Source: Aurantiochytrium sp. KH105 (Eukaryota; Sar; Bigyra; Thraustochytrida; Thraustochytriidae). From it: DNA of 64,000 nucleotides. The first letter of the stretch is position 1, and the number at the start of each line of letters is the position of its first letter. This document shows positions 59,354-64,000 of this stretch, piece after piece. The notes below the pieces were generated by a model that searched no databases, was not told the DNA's origin, and saw nothing but the letters and a program-made list of their open reading frames with translations. Both the position numbers and the translations under genes were made by a program. Location: NCBI GenBank assembly GCA_003116975.1, contig BGKB01000107.1, forward strand, positions 186,001 through 250,000, written 5' to 3'.

Positions 59354-61615
59354 ATGCTCGCGCGAGCGCCCTCGGTGCTCGCTCCCCAGCGCGTGCCTGA
59401 GCGAGTGCGCGAGGGCGGAGCTGATGATGCCACGGCTGCTCGAGCACCGTCTCGACAAACGATTAAGCCAGCAGGGGCTAGAAAAACCTGGCGTCCTGGC
59501 CAACGAAGCACCATCGTTCCGGCGCAAGACACGCACCACGATGGTGCGGGACATGAGCAAATGCCGCAGCAAGCCTGCCTGCGCTGGGAAACGCGGGCCC
59601 GCATGCTGCATGGGCTTCAAGTAAAAGTGCCAGATACGGTGCTCTTTGAAGCTGGCGAACCCGTTCGCTGGCTCTTCACTTCGCAACAGACTGGGGTGGT
59701 CCTTGCGAAGAAGCGATCCCGCCTCAATGAGACGGACATATTGCGTGCTTTTGGGCGCTCAGCCAAGGGTGGCTTTGTTGCCGTAGCGCGCTCGCGGGTT
59801 CCAGGTCGCAAAAGGCTGCGCATTGAGTTCTTGCGATCCTATCAGGTCCTCGACCTTTTGCGAGACACAAAACAACTCCGTTGTCTCGAGTCTCTCCAAG
59901 TCTGTGCAGGCATGCACGCTGAGCGCGGCTTTTCCGCCTACGAAGTTTCCTATGTGGCAGGTTCCCGTACCAGCGTGTGGCGTGTCACGGACGATATGCG
60001 TGTCATGGGGGTCAAAAGCGGGCGCTCCGCAGCGTATGAGGCCGCCCTTGAGCGCTATCGTTCGGGCGACAGCCGTCGCCGCGAGGTGTACCGCAAACAG
60101 GATGAGATTCGCGTCGTGAGTCAGGCAAAGACCTCCAATGAGGTTTTGGTTGATGCCGCGCAAATGCTTGTACGCGCGCTCGAGAGACGTCTCGGTCGGG
60201 GCCGCGTGGCGACGCTCACGGCCGAGTTTATTGAAACAAGAGATGCAGGACTTATTCTCACGCACGTGGCAGAACTCACGCTTACGGACGGCCCTGTCAC
60301 CGATGTCTCGCTTCTGTCGCAGCTTGGTCTCGGCGTCGATGACAATGGTTCTCTCTCATCGGGCCGTTCCTCGGACCACGCCTCTGTGGCCTCGGGCCTG
60401 GCAGAAGAAACCGCCACTACATCGAAGCGGTCGCAGAGTAAAGACTCTCTTGGCTTTAGCAACAACAATCACGACAGCAACCCTCTCTATCGCGGCACGG
60501 AAAGAGGGAAGAGTAGTCAAAGCAAGGAGACTGGTCGTCGCGATGGCCAGACTGTGCCTGCCCTAAGTCTCGTTCTTGCTGGACCTCGACGTGGACAGAA
60601 CTCATGCTGGGGCCAGTTCTGTTCGTTGGAGCAGAGCGGCGAACGAATCAGTGGCAAACAGGTTCTCCTTGCCGCCGTCGCGCGCGCGGCGGCGAGAAGG
60701 GTAGAGCTACGACGAGATGGGATAAGTTTTCGCATTGCAGGGTTCGCGTCCAAAGATGACAAAAATGCACTCGAGGCCCTCCAAAGCCTGCGCGACAAAA
60801 CCTCGCGCTTGTATAGGCCTGTTCCTGTCTGTGACATTTGCTTTGCAGCGTATAGGTTTCTGCACGATTCGCGAGCGCGTTGGGATGTATCTGGCGCAGA
60901 CGTTGAATTCGAGGAGACGGACTGTCTTCCTGGCATGTCGCGCAGTTCGCTGGCGCTGGCGTTGGGGACGCAACGTAATGTCAAGCTTTTCGATTCGAAG
61001 AGTCGTCTCTCCCGAGCTTTTTTTGCATGCGATCGGCACGGCGTGACCGAGACGCCAAAGTCTGGGTGCTGCGCGCGCTGTAATCGCCTGTGCTTCGAAC
61101 AAGCTGCTGCTGCTTCATCGACATCCTCGGAGGTTGAAGAGAAAGGTAGACCGCTTCAAGAGGTTGTGCAGGAACTTGTGCAGGCCTGGGCCGAAAGCGG
61201 CGAATTCCGAGAGGGTGGCTTCATGACGAGTGACGAGGAAGATGGAAAAAGCGCGAGCCGACAGATAAAGCCTCGACGCGTCCCACCACCACCACCGTTC
61301 CCCCCTCCTGCTCACCTTATTCCGCGGCCGCAGACAGAGCACACTGCGCGCGATGCCTTTCGGGCGGAAATCCTGCACAGATACGAAGAAGGAAAGCGAG
61401 GCTACAAGGGGCGTTCTGCAAAGGCATCGATGGCCTTTGAGCTGCAAACCGGAGAAACGCCGGAAAAGATGAGACGCGCGGTCGTGTCCAAGTCGCATCG
61501 TGTCGAGAAACTCCAGCAAATGCTTTCGAGCGCAGTTTCGCATGCGCAAGGGTGGCATCCGCCTTTGATTGCAATTCGGCGAAAGTCTTTTATCCCGGCG
61601 ACGCCATCAAAATAA
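59354..61615 (+). CDS. Large hypothetical protein with Cys-pair motifs
   Basis: A 753-residue protein from ATG 59354. Not recognised. The first ~80 residues are basic and disordered. Residues about 95-330 look like a folded region (LQVKVPDTVLFEAGEPVRWL; IETRDAGLILTHVAELTL), followed by a Ser-rich linker, a second folded part with VPVCDICFAAYRFL and CCARCNRLCFEQ (possible zinc-binding pairs), a Pro run (RRVPPPPPFPPP) and a basic C-terminus (AFRAEILHRYEEGKRGYKGR). No membrane segment. Codon use and composition are consistent with a real gene; the role is unknown. Convergent with the cytochrome c peroxidase gene. Confidence 0.7.
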   Translation: MLARAPSVLAPQRVPERVREGGADDATAARAPSRQTIKPAGARKTWRPGQRSTIVPAQDTHHDGAGHEQMPQQACLRWETRARMLHGLQVKVPDTVLFEAGEPVRWLFTSQQTGVVLAKKRSRLNETDILRAFGRSAKGGFVAVARSRVPGRKRLRIEFLRSYQVLDLLRDTKQLRCLESLQVCAGMHAERGFSAYEVSYVAGSRTSVWRVTDDMRVMGVKSGRSAAYEAALERYRSGDSRRREVYRKQDEIRVVSQAKTSNEVLVDAAQMLVRALERRLGRGRVATLTAEFIETRDAGLILTHVAELTLTDGPVTDVSLLSQLGLGVDDNGSLSSGRSSDHASVASGLAEETATTSKRSQSKDSLGFSNNNHDSNPLYRGTERGKSSQSKETGRRDGQTVPALSLVLAGPRRGQNSCWGQFCSLEQSGERISGKQVLLAAVARAAARRVELRRDGISFRIAGFASKDDKNALEALQSLRDKTSRLYRPVPVCDICFAAYRFLHDSRARWDVSGADVEFEETDCLPGMSRSSLALALGTQRNVKLFDSKSRLSRAFFACDRHGVTETPKSGCCARCNRLCFEQAAAASSTSSEVEEKGRPLQEVVQELVQAWAESGEFREGGFMTSDEEDGKSASRQIKPRRVPPPPPFPPPAHLIPRPQTEHTARDAFRAEILHRYEEGKRGYKGRSAKASMAFELQTGETPEKMRRAVVSKSHRVEKLQQMLSSAVSHAQGWHPPLIAIRRKSFIPATPSK

Positions 61616-61990
61616 AACGTGGGGTGTGGATCTTGCTGACTGACTTCTCTTTCTTCCCCGCATAATCAAAATTTTGAATACCTGACGAAAAATTACTTAT
61701 GTTGTCCTCGCGAGCGAACGAGTGCGTAAAAAGGGAGGGAAAGTTTCTTTTGACCTCATCCTTTCTTTCTTTTCTTTTGCTGCAACACGCTCGCAAGGTC
61801 ACTTTCAGAGATAATGAATGACGTGACATGATCGCTTGCTTGCTTCGCACATGATCGTGATGTGAAGTGGTGGTGACTGACCAACCGACTGACTGACGGA
61901 CATACGAAGGCGGATCAAGAAGCGGCTTGTTGTTGTTCTTGTACGTGGAGAATGAGAGGGAGGGAGGGGGAGGTGGTTGTTTTGGTTTGT
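61616..61990. other. Convergent 3' flank
   Basis: Between the large hypothetical and cytochrome c peroxidase genes. Contains a TTTCTTTC stretch (61765-61780) and GACTGACT repeats (61888-61896). No gene. Confidence 0.6.
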
Positions 61991-63064
61991 TTACCAGACG
62001 GGCTCAGCAGTGAGGTTCTTGCAGCCGTTCTCGGTAAGCTTAACCCAGGCCTTGGCAAAGTCCTGGAAGAAGGCCTCCTCGTCCTTGGCGTACTTCTCAA
62101 CGAAGGGGCGCATGGCCTTGTCCTGGATGACAGCGATATCGGTGGGGAGCATCATGAGCTTGCCAGAGGGATCCTCATACTGGAAGGGGCCAGTCCAGGC
62201 CTTGCCCTCGTGCTTCTTCTTGGGGGTCCACTTCTCCTCAAGGAGCAGGCGAAAGTACTCGTTGGAAAAGGTGGTGGGGGCGTTGGTCCAGGGACCCCAG
62301 TAGCCGGAGTTCTCGGTGTGGCAGCGGCCGAGGGCGTGGGCGCCGGCAAGGGCGACGATCTCCTGGTCGTTGAAGCCCATGCGGTAGAAGATGTCGCGGA
62401 GGTGGTCGGCGGGGGCGTCCTTGTGGTCGCGGCCGTCGGCGTCGGGGAGACGGCCGTCGGGGAGCGGGGTGCACTTGTTCTCGGTCTTGTCCGTGCGGCC
62501 GGCGCGGAAGGGGATGTGGGGGCCGCCCATCTCCTCAATGGCGGCGGTGGCGGCGAGGATCCAGAGATCAGAGTAAGTGATTTCGGGGTGCTTGGACTTG
62601 ATCTTCTCCATTACGGCGCGGGCCTTGTGGAGGCCGGCGTTGGCGCCCCACTTGGACTCGGGCGCGAAGCGCATGCCGGAGCCGTCACTGCCGCCGTCGT
62701 TGGAGTTCTTGTCATAGGTGCCACTGCTGTGCCATCCGAGGCGCACGAGGGTGGGGCCGAAGGAGCCGTCGTCGTGGGACTCGTCGTCGAGGGCGTCGGC
62801 GACATCCTCAGCGACCTTCTTGTAGTCGACCTTGGGCGCCACGGGGGCGGCCTCCTGCTGCGTCGTGTAGTAGTAATATCCACCACCACCGATCGCGGCG
62901 GCGGCGACGGCGAGGGGCACGGCGCTGCTGCCGCCGCCGCCACCGCTCGGGGGCGGCACGGCGGTCTTGCCGGCGGCCGCCTCGGCGTTGAACAGCCTGC
63001 GCGACATCTGGCGGGCGTTGGGCGCCGCGCGGACGCGCAGCGAGCGGCTCACGTGCGAGAGCAT
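61991..63064 (-). CDS. CCP1: Cytochrome c peroxidase, mitochondrial
   Basis: A 357-residue class I heme peroxidase from ATG 63064 ([15 protein letters not shown]). It reduces H2O2 with electrons from cytochrome c in the intermembrane space. Seen: an Arg-rich presequence, then a hydrophobic segment ([18 protein letters not shown]), the bipartite signal typical of CCP. The distal site has Arg, Trp and His in [13 protein letters not shown] (near residue 106). The proximal heme ligand is His in [13 protein letters not shown] (near 240). SGYWGPW supplies the Trp of the CCP radical site, and [12 protein letters not shown] is family-conserved. The frame is open to 63400 but the extra residues are Lys/Arg repeats; (GCAA)n immediately precedes the preferred ATG. 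Ascorbate peroxidase activity is an alternative, but the presequence and Trp favour CCP. Confidence 0.93.
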   Translation of the reverse strand: MLSHVSRSLRVRAAPNARQMSRRLFNAEAAAGKTAVPPPSGGGGGSSAVPLAVAAAAIGGGGYYYYTTQQEAAPVAPKVDYKKVAEDVADALDDESHDDGSFGPTLVRLGWHSSGTYDKNSNDGGSDGSGMRFAPESKWGANAGLHKARAVMEKIKSKHPEITYSDLWILAATAAIEEMGGPHIPFRAGRTDKTENKCTPLPDGRLPDADGRDHKDAPADHLRDIFYRMGFNDQEIVALAGAHALGRCHTENSGYWGPWTNAPTTFSNEYFRLLLEEKWTPKKKHEGKAWTGPFQYEDPSGKLMMLPTDIAVIQDKAMRPFVEKYAKDEEAFFQDFAKAWVKLTENGCKNLTAEPVW

Positions 63065-64000
63065 CTTGCTTGCTTGCTTGCTTGCTGTTGCTTGCTTGCC
63101 TGCTTTCTTTCTTCTTCTTCTTCTCGATCCTCGTTCGGGGTTTGCCTCCCGCGGCTTCTGGCTGCTTCTGCTGCGTTCAACTGCGAGTTGCGATCCGGAG
63201 CCGCGGCTGAAGCTGATCACGCCGCGCCCCTTCTTTTTCTTTCCTTCTTTCTTTCTATCTTTCTTTCTCCCCTCTCTGCCCCTCTGCCCCTCTGCCGCGC
63301 CTTTCTGGACCGACCAGCCGGCCTCCGCAGAGGGGACGGCCGCAGCGCGTCGCGCGATGGGACGCAAGCCGGGCGTCGTGTCTGCCAGCAGCAGCAGCAA
63401 GGCAGATGCTGCCTATGAGGGCGCCGTTTGTATCTTGCTCCTTCCTTCGCCTTCCTTCCCTTGCTCCCTCGCTCGTCACCGCCGCGCGGCGCGGCGCGAC
63501 GACGACTGCGTGCACGCACACACACACACACGCGCGCACGCATGCGATTGCGCTCGAAGAGCGCCGCGCGGTCTCGGAAGGGCTGCCGGCGGGAGCGGCG
63601 GCAGGCGCGGAGAGGAAGTGGACGGCGCCGGAGGATACGATGACGCGGACCAAGAATGGAGGAAAAAAAGCCTGCAGTGGCACTGCCTGGCTGGTTAGTT
63701 TATTTATTTTATTTGTTTGTGTGTGTTTTTTTTGCAATGTCTGGTTTGAACTTCCGTCTCTTCCCCGGCCGGGTCTCTCCTCTTCGCGTCCCACCGCCAT
63801 CCATCCTTCTATCCATCCATCCGCATGCCACCCACCCATCTATCTATCCATCCAAGCCGTGCGCGCCACGTGCGATGTGCAGAGCAAGCCAAGCCGTGAA
63901 GGGAAGCTAACTTGAGGCATGCCAAGCCAAGGAAGGCAGCGCGAGGCCGCGTCGTCGCGCGTGCCCGGATAAAGAAAGGTCACTGTCGCGCGGGCGGATC
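63065..64000. other. Right-edge region with a possible partial gene
   Basis: Begins with (TTGC)n (63066-63100) forming the cytochrome c peroxidase leader. A plus-strand ATG at 63358 opens [20 protein letters not shown], and a second plus-strand frame near 63600-63690 reads DADQEWRKKSLQWHCLA before gttagt. These could be 5' exons of a gene continuing past the edge, but the joining splice sites are not clear. CACACACA (63518-63532) and ATCCATC repeats (63790-63855) are present. Confidence 0.35.
63066..63100 (-). repeat. (GCAA)n tract in the cytochrome c peroxidase 5' leader
   Basis: On the minus strand, GCAA units run directly into the start codon (agcaagATG). Compare 8483-8504. Confidence 0.85.

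Noticed and set aside
1-64000. tRNA or rRNA genes
   Set aside because: I looked for T-loop-like GGTTCRANNC blocks with matching acceptor arms and for conserved rRNA words and found none convincing; a covariance-model scan would be decisive.

Overview
The window is eukaryotic nuclear DNA. It is GC-rich, gene-dense and intron-poor, and it encodes purely eukaryotic proteins: centrin, ARP6 of SWR1-type remodelers, RPA14, the RNase P/MRP subunit POP1, a PRELI-domain protein, TMEM144, mitochondrial cytochrome c peroxidase and MMSDH. Together with a single-AP2-domain regulator, this composition suggests a heterotrophic stramenopile, most likely a labyrinthulomycete/thraustochytrid. That placement is inference; no rRNA or other phylogenetic marker is present. 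I saw no tRNA, rRNA or CRISPR array. One base (24157) is an N.

Layout. 0-8 kb: mitochondrial MMSDH (-), centrin (+), a GST-like protein (-), a JmjC/cupin-like oxygenase (-). 8-19 kb: PP2C (+), AP2 factor (-), ARP6 (+), CCA-adding-type nucleotidyltransferase (+), a coiled basic hypothetical (-). 19-26 kb: a hypothetical (+), a two-exon EF-hand protein (-), an FHA-RING-PDZ-like protein (-), then an odd accessory stretch (23.7-25 kb). That stretch holds two outward-facing ORFs built from one repeated ~66-residue module, separated by the ambiguous base; the left one is frameshifted by a 13-bp repeat. 26-36 kb: CBS-PB1 tail-anchored protein (+), IQ/EF-hand protein (+), SulP/SLC26 transporter (-). 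37-50 kb: TMEM144 (three exons, +), a PARP-type zinc finger/SAP/PADR1 protein with no catalytic domain (+), a membrane protein (+), PRELI (+), POP1 (-), a histidine phosphatase with a 7-nt first exon (+), an HD hydrolase (two exons, -), RPA14 with a 9-nt first exon (+). 50-64 kb: a 2204-residue FYR/TFIIS-N/bromo/WSD/WW chromatin protein (-), a DUF6940-like protein (+), a large hypothetical (+), cytochrome c peroxidase (-).

The genes are not an operon; orientation alternates and most are housekeeping. Chromatin and nucleic-acid factors are frequent (AP2, ARP6, the giant bromodomain protein, the PARP-like zinc-finger protein, RPA14, POP1, the FHA-RING protein). Where introns can be deduced they are few, 80-190 nt long, and mostly lie very close to the initiator codon. 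Start codons were chosen by hand as the first ATG in frame or by splice reconstruction. The most unusual loci are the repeated-module region with its N, the giant chromatin protein with a split bromodomain, and the start-proximal micro-exons.
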